This document shows, piece by piece, positions 1 through 6,585 of a stretch of DNA of 64,000 nt. The notes beneath the pieces were generated by a model, which was given only the letters and a program-made list of their open reading frames with translations, was not told where the DNA came from and did not search any database. This stretch comes from Acetobacterium wieringae (lineage in GTDB: Bacteria; Bacillota; Clostridia; Eubacteriales; Eubacteriaceae). The stretch lies in assembly GCF_026646375.1 (NCBI RefSeq), contig NZ_JAIPPU010000006.1, forward strand, positions 62,001 through 126,000, given 5' to 3'. How positions within the stretch are numbered: position 1 is the stretch's first letter; each line of letters begins with the position of its first letter. A program made the translations under genes and the position numbers.

Positions 1-114
1 ACCAATAACTTTTTTAATCTTGCTTAGTTCATGAGGCTGCTCGGAAAAATCGACTTTTCGATCGGCACATTCTTCGCCGCAGCTTCCACAAGATTGACTA
101 CAATTTTCACTCAT
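1..114 (-). CDS. Mrp/NBP35-type Fe-S carrier ATPase, N-terminal part (cut by window edge)
   Basis: Only the first 38 codons are inside the window. The peptide begins MSENCSQSCGSCGEEC and continues to SKIKKVIG, which matches the usual start of Mrp/NBP35 P-loop ATPases: a Cys-rich N-terminal tail followed directly by the strand before the Walker A loop, which lies off the edge. This family binds and transfers Fe-S clusters in the cytoplasm. A GAGGAG ribosome binding site lies about 7 bases before the ATG. It follows the UPF0251 and NifX-like genes on the same strand, a grouping typical of NifX/Mrp neighbourhoods in anaerobes. The ATPase domain itself cannot be seen. Confidence 0.75.
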   Translation of the reverse strand, partial: MSENCSQSCGSCGEECADRKVDFSEQPHELSKIKKVIG

Positions 115-135
115 AAAAATTCTCCTCTTTCAATT

Positions 136-212
136 GTTTGCTACAGGCAATTCCAAAATAGCGTGAGCTTTGCGCCCAGTTTCGCACGAAACAATTTTTA
201 CACTGTACCCAA
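136..212 (-). ncRNA. Possible structured leader RNA (GEMM-I / c-di-GMP-like) before the Mrp gene
   Basis: The 158-base gap before the Mrp-like gene contains, on the minus strand, TACAG (207-203) able to pair with CTGTA (146-142), enclosing a GTTTC/GAAAC hairpin (about 191-178) followed by TGGGCGCAAAGCT. The GCAAAGC string after a hairpin is reminiscent of the conserved core of class I c-di-GMP riboswitches, and the closing helix is reasonable. The GNRA loop and second helix are not clear, and no terminator follows, so this is a weak assignment that needs a covariance model search. Confidence 0.28.
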
Positions 213-272
213 AGCAACCTTTGTTCGATGGTTTTTTATTTCGCAATTGCCTATTGTTTGCTATATTGATTT

Positions 273-644
273 TTAAATCTGCGTCTGATCGCAACGACCA
301 TTACCTCGACGTTTGCGGCAACGGCTGCAACCGTAGGTTTCCTGACCTTCTTCGCACAGCTTGTAATGTCCGCCTTCGATTTTTAAGACATTGCCGTTCA
401 CCAACGCATCAGCCAGTTTTTTACGGGCATCGTTATAAATTTTTTGAACCGTTGTTCGTGCCACATGCATACTTTCGGCACATTCTTCCTGAAGCAGCCC
501 TTCCAGATCAATCAGACGGATGGTTTCGTACTCCTCAACCGACATAGTGATGAAGCCCTCTTCTGTATTTTTGGCGTTAAGGGGTCCAAATAAATCCGTT
601 TCCGGCAGACAACAGACTTTTTTCCATTTTACTGGTCTGGGCAT
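273..644 (-). CDS. UPF0251 (DUF134) family DNA-binding protein
   Basis: 123 residues. The start [15 protein letters not shown] and the segment [20 protein letters not shown], then [19 protein letters not shown], are characteristic of UPF0251. The second stretch is a sigma-70 region 4-like helix-turn-helix. The C-terminus holds [13 protein letters not shown], a likely metal-binding Cys cluster. These proteins regularly sit beside NifX-like and Mrp-like genes and are presumed transcription regulators; the ligand is not known. It lies 38 bases after a NifX-like gene and shares its promoter at about 1121-1148. It is a candidate for the regulator of the repeated TTATTGACATATG promoters in this region, but that is inference. 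Confidence 0.85.
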   Translation of the reverse strand: MPRPVKWKKVCCLPETDLFGPLNAKNTEEGFITMSVEEYETIRLIDLEGLLQEECAESMHVARTTVQKIYNDARKKLADALVNGNVLKIEGGHYKLCEEGQETYGCSRCRKRRGNGRCDQTQI

Positions 645-682
645 CGCTTAATACTCCTTATTGTAACTGCTTATGCCAGAAC

Positions 683-1051
683 TTAGTGCTGACATTCATG
701 GCCCGCTTCGTGGGCATGACACATTTCACCAGAATCCATTACGGATCCAGCCAGCCAGCTTAATGCCACTTCTTTGACATCCCCGGAACATCCCCGAACC
801 ACTTCGATACCCGCTCGACGCAACACATTGACTGCGCCTTCACCCATATTGCCGGCAAGCAACAGACTGACACCCATTTCGGCCAGGGTGGTGGCAATAT
901 TGGATTTGCAGCCACAACCCTGCGGTGAGGCAATGATCTCCTGATTTAAAATCTCTTTGCTGCTGTCATCAATGGTAAACACCGTATAATACTCACAGTG
1001 GCCAAAATGGCCATCAATATAATTCTCACGAGTTGGTAATGCAATTTTCAT
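683..1051 (-). CDS. NifX/NifB-C-terminal-like protein (dinitrogenase Fe-Mo cofactor biosynthesis family)
   Basis: 122 residues with the family signature: MKIALPT start, DGHFGHCEYY (the conserved HFGHC motif near residue 16), GCGCKS in the middle, LLAGNMGEGA before the C-terminal half, and a His/Cys-rich tail (HAHEAGHECQH). The fold binds metal-sulfur clusters in NifX, NafY and the C-terminus of NifB. Outside nitrogen fixers these stand-alone members have no firm role but co-occur with Mrp and MinD-ferredoxin ATPases. First gene of a unit running to UPF0251 and perhaps the Mrp gene. Its promoter carries the shared TTATTGACATATG element. Confidence 0.88.
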   Translation of the reverse strand: MKIALPTRENYIDGHFGHCEYYTVFTIDDSSKEILNQEIIASPQGCGCKSNIATTLAEMGVSLLLAGNMGEGAVNVLRRAGIEVVRGCSGDVKEVALSWLAGSVMDSGEMCHAHEAGHECQH

Positions 1052-1093
1052 AGTATTCCTCCAAATTATCGTTACTGAGATTGATTCGCATTG

Positions 1094-1153
1094 TTACTGA
1101 CATATGCGATTAACAAAAATATTATAATACATTAACAGCATATGTCAATAACC
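1094..1153 (-). promoter_or_regulatory. Shared-type promoter/operator of the NifX-UPF0251 unit
   Basis: On the minus strand TTGACA (1148-1143) and TATAAT (1126-1121) are separated by 16 bases. The -35 lies inside TTATTGACATATGC. A second, inverted copy (TGACATATGCGATTAA read on plus, 1098-1113) lies downstream of the -10; the CATATG centres are 38 bases apart. The same layout recurs at 4066-4126, so this is likely an operator pair that brackets the promoter. Confidence 0.75.
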
Positions 1154-1261
1154 TTCTTTGTTTGTTAATACTTTTTTAGGTGTTTAAATAAAGCAATGCA
1201 CTGCGAATCTATCCAGTTTTTGTTTTTTTTGGAGATACTGTAACTATTAAACAGACCTTAA

Positions 1262-1618
1262 TTATTGTCCGCACTCGTCATGATGCTGATGTTCATGGCA
1301 GACCGAGCCGGTAGATTTCAGTTCTCCCAACAGATAACGATCAACCAGATCTTTTGCTTTTCCCTGGGCACCGGTAATGACTTCAATATTTTTTTCATTG
1401 AAAATATCAACTGCCCCGCCGCCCATGCCGCCAGAAATAATGACGTTGACGCCCTGATCATTTAAGAATAGGGGTAAAAACCCTGGTCGATGCCCCGGAT
1501 TGGGAACTGCTTCAGTTTTTACCACCTTGCCATCTACTGTATCATAAATCATAAAACTCTCACAATGTCCAAAATGTCCTGAAACCATACCGTTATCACT
1601 TGCTACTGCTATTTTCAT
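1262..1618 (-). CDS. NifX/NifB-C-terminal-like protein
   Basis: 118 residues. It has MKIAVASDNGMVSGHFGHCESF with the HFGHC motif, IISGGMGGGAVDIF in the second half and a metal-binding-looking tail CHEHQHHDECGQ. It is the last gene of the unit that begins at 4050 and follows the MinD-ferredoxin ATPase at 1684-2547 after 65 bases, with no obvious terminator between. The likely role is carrying or sensing a metal-sulfur cluster handled by the neighbouring ATPases. It is closest in sequence style to the protein at 683-1051. The physiological substrate cannot be inferred from sequence. Confidence 0.87.
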   Translation of the reverse strand: MKIAVASDNGMVSGHFGHCESFMIYDTVDGKVVKTEAVPNPGHRPGFLPLFLNDQGVNVIISGGMGGGAVDIFNEKNIEVITGAQGKAKDLVDRYLLGELKSTGSVCHEHQHHDECGQ

Positions 1619-1683
1619 TATATCTTCTCCGTTTTCTTTTTAATTTTGTTCAATTTTTTTAATAATTTTGCATAAGTATTCAC

Positions 1684-2547
1684 TTATAACACTATTTGCA
1701 TCGTCCTGTTGAATACTTCCTGGGCAGCCAAGCCCGCATCACATACGATATCCACAATGGTCAAGCCCTGATTGATGGCTTTAACCGCATTTTCATCATA
1801 AGGAATGTTACCCATATAGGGAATGTCCTGTTCTTTACAATACGCCATAATTGTTTCGGTTTTTTTTAGGTTGGTATCGTATTTGTTGACACAGACAGCG
1901 GTCTTCGTATGAAAGGTCCGAGCGGTTTTAATGATCCGTTCCAAATCACTGATCCCGGAAACCGATGGCTCCGCAACAATCAGCACCAAATCGACCCCAC
2001 TGATCGATGCAATCACCGGACAACCAATTCCCGGTGATCCGTCAATGATGGCCAAGTCAGCACCGACATCAACCGCTTTCATTTGCTTCTTCACTTCGGT
2101 GACCAGCATCCCCGATGTCCCGCTGCCCATTTTAAGCAACGCGGTGGAAAAGAGACTGTCTTTATTGTCATACAGCATCAGTTCACCGGCAATATGGGAT
2201 TTTAGACTGATCGCCCGAACTGGACAAACCATTTCACAGACACCGCAGCCTTCACATGCAAACGAATCGACCCGATAGCTGCCATCATTGACTGAGATCG
2301 CCTTAAAACGGCAATGTTCCAGACAGCGATCACACTTTGCACATAGCAGTGAATTAATCTCTGCCTTTGGCATCCCGAAAAAATCGTTTACCTGGGGCTT
2401 TACCGACTGCTTTAAAACCAGATGCAAATTAGGCGCATCGACATCACAATCCGCATATACTTTTGCCTGGGCCATCTTTATAAATGCACTGGCCAGGGTT
2501 GTTTTTCCGGTACCACCTTTACCGCTAAGAATGAGTAACTGTTTCAT
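1684..2547 (-). CDS. MinD-superfamily P-loop ATPase with inserted ferredoxin domain
   Basis: 287 residues from the ATG at 2547, chosen because AAGGAGGTGG lies just upstream and the protein then begins MKQLLILSGKGGTGKTT. The deviant Walker A SGKGGTGKTT is at residues 8-17. An inserted bacterial ferredoxin domain (about residues 60-115) has two 4Fe-4S motifs, CAKCDRCLEHC and CEGCGVCEMVC. The distal part has IIDGSPGIGCPV (Walker B/switch II) and VNKYD. These proteins are found as tandem pairs with NifX-like proteins in anaerobes and are presumed to load or move Fe-S clusters or electrons using ATP. The start overlaps the upstream paralogue by 23 bases, so the two are probably coupled. Confidence 0.88.
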   Translation of the reverse strand: MKQLLILSGKGGTGKTTLASAFIKMAQAKVYADCDVDAPNLHLVLKQSVKPQVNDFFGMPKAEINSLLCAKCDRCLEHCRFKAISVNDGSYRVDSFACEGCGVCEMVCPVRAISLKSHIAGELMLYDNKDSLFSTALLKMGSGTSGMLVTEVKKQMKAVDVGADLAIIDGSPGIGCPVIASISGVDLVLIVAEPSVSGISDLERIIKTARTFHTKTAVCVNKYDTNLKKTETIMAYCKEQDIPYMGNIPYDENAVKAINQGLTIVDIVCDAGLAAQEVFNRTMQIVL

Positions 2548-3379
2548 GTTCCACCTCCTTAACGACTTTTTGTAGCAACTCTGAGAATAAACCATAATAT
2601 TTTTCACTTTTTGCCGCAATTTTACCATCAGAATTAATTATTCCCAATTCACTCTCAAATGGAATTTTGCCTAATACAGTGATCTGATTATCGCAACAAA
2701 ACTGTTCAATCAGGTTTTCACCGGCCATCCATTTATTGATGACAACACCATGGGGTTTATTAAACAGCTTCACCAGCTGATAAACCAGGGCCAGATTATG
2801 CAGGCCAAATACTGTCGGTTCTGCCACTAAAATACAATAATCGACATCCCGGATGCTTTCCATCACAATGCAGGCACTGCCAGGTGGACAGTCAATCACT
2901 GTCATCTTTTCTTCAGCTGATATTTTATTCAGCAGTTCTTTGATAATGGGTATTCCCGATGCTTCACCGGTATTTAAAATACCGGAAATCACCTTGACCT
3001 CTTCGGAAATACCACTATTTATTTCTCCAATGACCTTGTCCTTTTCGGTCAAAGCGTTGCTTGGACAAAGCATGATGCAACCCCCGCATGAGTGACAAAT
3101 ATCATCAAAAACAATTAACTTGTTGATAATGGCGGCGAGGGCGTTGAATTTACAAAAGTCGACACATTTCCGGCACCCCAGACAAAGGTCTTCGTCAACA
3201 ACAGGTATTTTAATGCTGACCTTTTCGTTCTTTATCTCCACCGGTTTAAAAAACAAATGCCCGTTTGGCTCTTCGACATCACAATCGACATAAACGGAAT
3301 TTTTTGCCACAGCTGCCAGATTAACCGCTACCAGTGTTTTTCCGGTTCCACCTTTGCCGCTGAGCACTGCTAATTTCAC
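2525..3379 (-). CDS. MinD-superfamily P-loop ATPase with inserted ferredoxin domain (paralogue)
   Basis: 284 residues. MKLAVLSGKGGTGKTLV gives the Walker A at residues 7-16. The ferredoxin insert has CLGCRKCVDFC and CHSCGGCIMLC (about residues 63-105). IDCPPGSAC and VINKWM follow as switch and nucleotide-binding elements. Its ATG overlaps the stop of the preceding BMC-like gene (ATGA), and its 3' end overlaps the start of the second ATPase, so three genes are translationally linked. The pair may form a heterodimer, which is inference from the tandem arrangement usual in this family. Confidence 0.88.
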   Translation of the reverse strand: MKLAVLSGKGGTGKTLVAVNLAAVAKNSVYVDCDVEEPNGHLFFKPVEIKNEKVSIKIPVVDEDLCLGCRKCVDFCKFNALAAIINKLIVFDDICHSCGGCIMLCPSNALTEKDKVIGEINSGISEEVKVISGILNTGEASGIPIIKELLNKISAEEKMTVIDCPPGSACIVMESIRDVDYCILVAEPTVFGLHNLALVYQLVKLFNKPHGVVINKWMAGENLIEQFCCDNQITVLGKIPFESELGIINSDGKIAAKSEKYYGLFSELLQKVVKEVEHETVTHS

Positions 3380-3678
3380 TTACTCATCAACCTACTTTCT
3401 ATGGCTTTCAAGGCTGCTTCCACTGATGTTACATCGCCCAGAATTGCCAGACAAATGATATGTTGTGGACAAACTCCTGAGATCTCAGTAACAACAACGT
3501 CAGACGTTTTTTCGGCAATATCACTGGCTACCAGCATTCTGACCACATCCCCCTGACACAAACCAACTGCCGTAAACTCATTCTGAAGGATTTTCTCAAC
3601 AATTTTTTTATCGCCAACTTTGCGTGATATAATTCCGAGGGTTCCCTGGGATACGCCGTTAATCAATTGCGTTTTCAT
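3376..3678 (-). CDS. Small BMC-domain-like protein
   Basis: 100 residues. The region from TAVGLCQGDVVRMLVASDIAEK to LAILGDVTSVEAALKAIES resembles a bacterial microcompartment (BMC) domain: an Ala/Asp-rich helix after the first strand, then a strand and the GDV-x-SVE-x-AL signature before the last helix. No other shell protein, vertex protein or encapsulated enzyme gene is in the window, so a full microcompartment is not indicated here. It sits between a NifX-like gene (3-base gap) and the MinD-ferredoxin pair (ATGA overlap). It may be a BMC fold recruited as a scaffold or ligand-binding ring. The family call is from pattern only. Confidence 0.55.
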   Translation of the reverse strand: MKTQLINGVSQGTLGIISRKVGDKKIVEKILQNEFTAVGLCQGDVVRMLVASDIAEKTSDVVVTEISGVCPQHIICLAILGDVTSVEAALKAIESRLMSK

Positions 3679-3681
3679 GAC

Positions 3682-4050
3682 TTAGATTCCGCCAACGCCA
3701 TGAAACCCTGCGTGAAACTGGTCGAGGACAGCCAGTTTGTTATCCATATACGCGTTGATGTTTTCCTGAATCGAGCCCAGCGTACTTTTGTAGATTTCCA
3801 GTTTCGTCGCTTTAAAAACCTCAGCGGCATTTTCGCCACATCGGGGCGTAATTAAGATATCAGCGCGACTATCGACAACAATCTGGGCCGCTTTAACCCC
3901 AGCCCCACCAGGACTGCTGGCGGCGGCATTTTCAATGAAGTCGCCCATTTTTGTCGTGGTTTCATAGATGTAAAAGTACGGGGCTCTTCCGAAAGACATG
4001 CATACTTCGCTCGCCAAAACTTTTTCATCAGCGGGTATTGCTATTTTCAT
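3682..4050 (-). CDS. NifX-like protein, first gene of the MinD-ferredoxin operon
   Basis: 122 residues. It starts MKIAIPADEKVLASEVCMSFGRAPYFYIYE, where the usual HFGHC is replaced by SFGRAPYF, so the canonical His/Cys metal ligands are partly missing; GGAGVKAAQIVVD and LITPRCGENAAEVF follow, as in NifX relatives. It heads a five-gene unit (NifX-like, BMC-like, two ATPases, NifX-like). The promoter at 4095-4122 carries the shared operator. This branch may bind a different ligand from its HFGHC-containing paralogues. Confidence 0.8.
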   Translation of the reverse strand: MKIAIPADEKVLASEVCMSFGRAPYFYIYETTTKMGDFIENAAASSPGGAGVKAAQIVVDSRADILITPRCGENAAEVFKATKLEIYKSTLGSIQENINAYMDNKLAVLDQFHAGFHGVGGI

Positions 4051-4065
4051 TAAACTCTCCTTTTA

Positions 4066-4126
4066 GTTATTGACATATGTTTTTATTAATTATGATTATA
4101 CCTCATTATAAACATATGTCAATAAC
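4066..4126 (-). promoter_or_regulatory. Promoter with perfect 17-bp inverted operator pair
   Basis: On the minus strand TTGACA (4122-4117), 16-base spacer, TATAAT (4100-4095). GTTATTGACATATGTTT at 4066-4082 is exactly inverted at 4110-4126, bracketing the -10 with 27 bases between the arms. The CATATG centres are 39 bases apart. A dimeric or looping repressor is the simplest reading. It drives the operon starting at 4050. Confidence 0.8.
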
Positions 4127-4185
4127 TATTTGGATTTAATTGCTCGCCTTAAGCTCCCCGATTATTCCTGACTTAGTAAGTGATG

Positions 4186-4710
4186 TCATTCCTGTTGGTG
4201 CAATTTCTGTCCTTCGATGTATGCTGCCATCATCGCAGCTGCCATCCCCACCAACTCTTCACAGGGCCGATTTTGATAGTATGCTGCGGTTCGCTGCTCT
4301 GGAACCGGACTATCCTTGCCTGCTTCCAGTCCCAGTAATTCCCGGCAGATAATGGTTTGGTATTTGTCCTCAAATTGTTTGGCCAGTTCCTGAATCCGCT
4401 GATAATGAGCGGTTTTTCCGGACTGATCCCGGGGATCGCTGTAGCCGTAAAGCAGTCCTGCCACCGTGAACATCCCGGTCACCGCACCGCACACTTCTCG
4501 AAGTCTGCCCATGCCCGCGCCGAAGGATGAGCTGAGCCTGGCGGCCGTTTCAAAGTCCAGGCCACATTCATCGCTAAATGCCAGCAAAACAGCTTGAGAA
4601 CAATTATATCCCTGTCGGAATAAATCCTTTGCCATCTCACGATGGTTTGTTCTTAAATTTTGATGTGATGCTGCCCCTGTCAACTCAGCTTGTCGCTTCC
4701 CTTTTTCCAT
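4186..4710 (-). CDS. C_GCAxxG_C_C family redox protein
   Basis: 174 residues. The family signature is visible as YNCSQAV (about residues 36-42), GAGMGRLREVCGAVTG and a downstream ICRELLG. The Cys positions C, C-G-A-x-x-G and C agree with this family of presumed redox-active or metal-binding proteins found in anaerobes next to oxidoreductase and Fe-S genes. No enzymatic reaction has been established. It is a single-gene unit with its own copy of the shared promoter (4774-4801). A shorter start cannot be excluded because the first 25 residues are poorly conserved in type. Confidence 0.82.
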   Translation of the reverse strand: MEKGKRQAELTGAASHQNLRTNHREMAKDLFRQGYNCSQAVLLAFSDECGLDFETAARLSSSFGAGMGRLREVCGAVTGMFTVAGLLYGYSDPRDQSGKTAHYQRIQELAKQFEDKYQTIICRELLGLEAGKDSPVPEQRTAAYYQNRPCEELVGMAAAMMAAYIEGQKLHQQE

Positions 4711-4773
4711 TTCAAATTTACCCTTTCACACCTTAACACTAATGATCAACCGTGTATTCCGCTTTTTATAAGT

Positions 4774-4805
4774 ATTATAGGCTATAATAAACATATGTCA
4801 ATAAC
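4774..4805 (-). promoter_or_regulatory. Shared-type promoter with single TTATTGACATATG element
   Basis: On the minus strand TTGACA (4801-4796), 16-base spacer, TATAAT (4779-4774), with GTTATTGACATATGTTTA over the -35. Only one copy of the operator element is seen. It drives the C_GCAxxG_C_C gene at 4186-4710. Confidence 0.72.
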
Positions 4806-4967
4806 AGTCGTCGTGATTTCTCATCATGATAAAATTATTCAACGCTATGGCATGCTCGCCGTAAAAATGATATGATATAGTTAATCAGACTCCAAATGAA
4901 ATTATTTTTCATTCTAATCAATATACAGAAATTACAAAAATATTTAGAAATACTAGGGAGAGTAGCT

Positions 4968-5342
4968 ATGCAAACATGTTTTAGTTGTGGAATCAGTCTT
5001 GAAGATGATGATGTTTATGAAGTAAAAGGAAAAATTTTTTGTGATGATTGTGCCATGGGCCAACATAAGCTAACCCAGACCTGCGACCCCAGTGCCGTTC
5101 ATAGTGCCAAACTCGATCGCAAAAATTCCGGCAAGACCGGCATTGACGGTTTAACCGATCCGCAAAAGAATCTCTATTTATTTATAAAAGATTGCGGTGG
5201 TGTAACCATGCCGCAATGCGTCGAAAAATTCGGCATAACACCAGATGAAATCAGCACCAATATGTCCGTCCTGCGACATCTCGAGCTGGCCAAGGGTCAA
5301 AAGCGAGCGGATGGGGTATATTTTGTTGTTTGGGAAGCCTGA
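4968..5342 (+). CDS. Small zinc-ribbon plus winged-helix-like protein
   Basis: 124 residues from the ATG at 4968, chosen for the AGGGAGAG ribosome binding site; a longer in-frame start at 4896 has none. The N-terminus has CFSCGISLEDDDVYEVKGKIFCDDC, a LIM/zinc-ribbon-like C-x2-C...C-x2-C finger. The C-terminal half (about residues 60-124) has the helix pattern of a winged helix: TDPQKNLYLFIKD, then GITPDEISTNMSVLRHLEL and a beta wing. It is probably a metal- or redox-sensitive DNA-binding protein, and is the only plus-strand gene in this block. It is a second candidate for the local regulator. No named family is certain. Confidence 0.7.
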   Translation: MQTCFSCGISLEDDDVYEVKGKIFCDDCAMGQHKLTQTCDPSAVHSAKLDRKNSGKTGIDGLTDPQKNLYLFIKDCGGVTMPQCVEKFGITPDEISTNMSVLRHLELAKGQKRADGVYFVVWEA

Positions 5343-5448
5343 TTATTCAGAACAAAATCTTCTATCCATGCAGATTTCGAGTATGCGACCCACCGCCTTG
5401 ATTACTCGAAATCCGGCTTTAAGGACAGTGATTTAAGCCTTCTTATAC

Positions 5449-5483
5449 GCAGAAAAACCCTATATTTTAGGGTTTTTTCTGCG
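5449..5483. terminator. Bidirectional intrinsic terminator
   Basis: CGCAGAAAAACCCT (5449-5462) pairs with AGGGTTTTTTCTGCG (5469-5483), a strong hairpin with A and T runs on both sides. It lies between the convergent genes at 4968-5342 and 5495-5860. Confidence 0.85.
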
Positions 5484-5494
5484 AAAGCTATTGT

Positions 5495-5860
5495 TTAATG
5501 GTGATGGTCGCCGCCACAACCATCGGTACCTTCGATGTTTCTGATGAGCTGCAAGTCGCGTTTTTTCATTAAATCAAGGGCTTCCATGCCTGTCTTGCCA
5601 GACCCCAGAAAACGGGTAATGCAGGCATCAGCCAGAATCTCAAAGGCCTGCGGATCACTGATAGCTCCGGTTATAATTCCTTCACAATTCAGGTCAATTA
5701 CTTTTTCGGCTAAGCTTTCTGCTGAAAAATCTTGGCAGTTTTCAATTGAACTCACGCTTAAATTCGTGGTATCGACCACCAATAAATACTTCCCGGTCTC
5801 AAACTGCTGCGAAACCTTGCTTTCCAGCGTTTTACCGTCCATCGACATCGCTAAATACAT
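5495..5860 (-). CDS. NifX-like protein with His-rich C-terminus
   Basis: 121 residues with the NifX fold pattern: MYLAMSMDGKTLESKVSQQFETGKYLLVVD start, IITGAISDPQAFEILAD in the second half, and a C-terminus DGCGGDHHH suited to metal binding. The HFGHC motif is replaced by QQFETG, so like the protein at 3682-4050 it belongs to a divergent branch. It follows the C_GCAxxG_C_C gene at 5889-6413 by 28 bases and shares its promoter. Pairing of a NifX-like protein with a Cys-rich redox protein suggests joint handling of one cofactor; this is inferred. Confidence 0.75.
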   Translation of the reverse strand: MYLAMSMDGKTLESKVSQQFETGKYLLVVDTTNLSVSSIENCQDFSAESLAEKVIDLNCEGIITGAISDPQAFEILADACITRFLGSGKTGMEALDLMKKRDLQLIRNIEGTDGCGGDHHH

Positions 5861-5888
5861 TTTTACGCCGTCCTCCTTTTTCTAGCAC

Positions 5889-6413
5889 TCATTTTTTGTT
5901 ATTATCACTCATTTTTTCGCCATATGGCAGCTCAAAGGCTTCATCTTGTGGAATTTGCAGATATTTGTACGCTAATTGAGCGGTTGTTCCCACCATATTC
6001 ATGCAGTGAAGCCGACGGTCTTTTCCATTCCAATCTTCAAATGGCTCACAGATTCCACGACAGGTTGCCCCACCATTGGCTTTGCAGAACTCGCCAACCA
6101 GATTGTTATAACGTCGGTAATATTTTTGTCCGACTTCCGGGCCACGTATCTCAGCATCGATGCTCCAGGGATCCTTGCGACCATAAACCGCACTGTTTGC
6201 CATTACGGCAGCTGATAAAGCGCCACAGGTTTCACCGACAAGGCCGATGCCACCACCAAAACCGGTACACATCGCAATCGTTTCCCGTGGAACATCCAAA
6301 ACCCCCGCACGAAGCAAGGCATCATAGACACTTTCTGCACAATTTAAGCCACTCTTGAAATTCTCAATTGCATAATCATTGACCAATTGACTCTTGTTTT
6401 CTTCCATCTTCAT
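5889..6413 (-). CDS. C_GCAxxG_C_C family redox protein (second copy)
   Basis: 174 residues, the same length as the protein at 4186-4710. It has LNCAESVYDALL (about residues 25-36), GFGGGIGLVGETCGALSAAV, then ATCRGICEPF and RRLHCMNMVG. These reproduce the C...C-G-A...C...C series of the family. The two copies are only partly alike, so they are probably not recent duplicates. It is first gene of a two-gene unit with the NifX-like gene at 5495 and has the shared promoter at 6470-6497. Reaction unknown. Confidence 0.83.
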   Translation of the reverse strand: MKMEENKSQLVNDYAIENFKSGLNCAESVYDALLRAGVLDVPRETIAMCTGFGGGIGLVGETCGALSAAVMANSAVYGRKDPWSIDAEIRGPEVGQKYYRRYNNLVGEFCKANGGATCRGICEPFEDWNGKDRRLHCMNMVGTTAQLAYKYLQIPQDEAFELPYGEKMSDNNKK

Positions 6414-6469
6414 TTCCCCGCTCTTTCCTTATTTTTTGCACCACGTAAAAATCGTTCCTGCTATACAAT

Positions 6470-6502
6470 ATTATAAGCTATAAATAGCATATGTCAATAA
6501 TG
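6470..6502 (-). promoter_or_regulatory. Shared-type promoter with single TTATTGACATATG element
   Basis: On the minus strand TTGACA (6497-6492), 16-base spacer, TATAAT (6475-6470), with TTATTGACATATGCTATTTA over the -35. This is the fourth member of the set, with identical hexamers and spacing. Confidence 0.72.
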
Positions 6503-6585
6503 GAATTGATTAAATCAAAGTCCATCCCGTATTGATCACTTAAACAAAAAGATACAAGTCACCACGCTTGTATCTTGAAATGATG

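Noticed and set aside
3376..3678. Evidence for a complete bacterial microcompartment
   Set aside because: Only one BMC-like protein and one EutP/PduV-like GTPase occur, far apart, with no vertex protein or core enzyme.
5245..5436. Plus-strand open frame overlapping the end of the zinc-ribbon/winged-helix gene
   Set aside because: No ribosome binding site, overlaps a better gene in another frame and runs towards its terminator.
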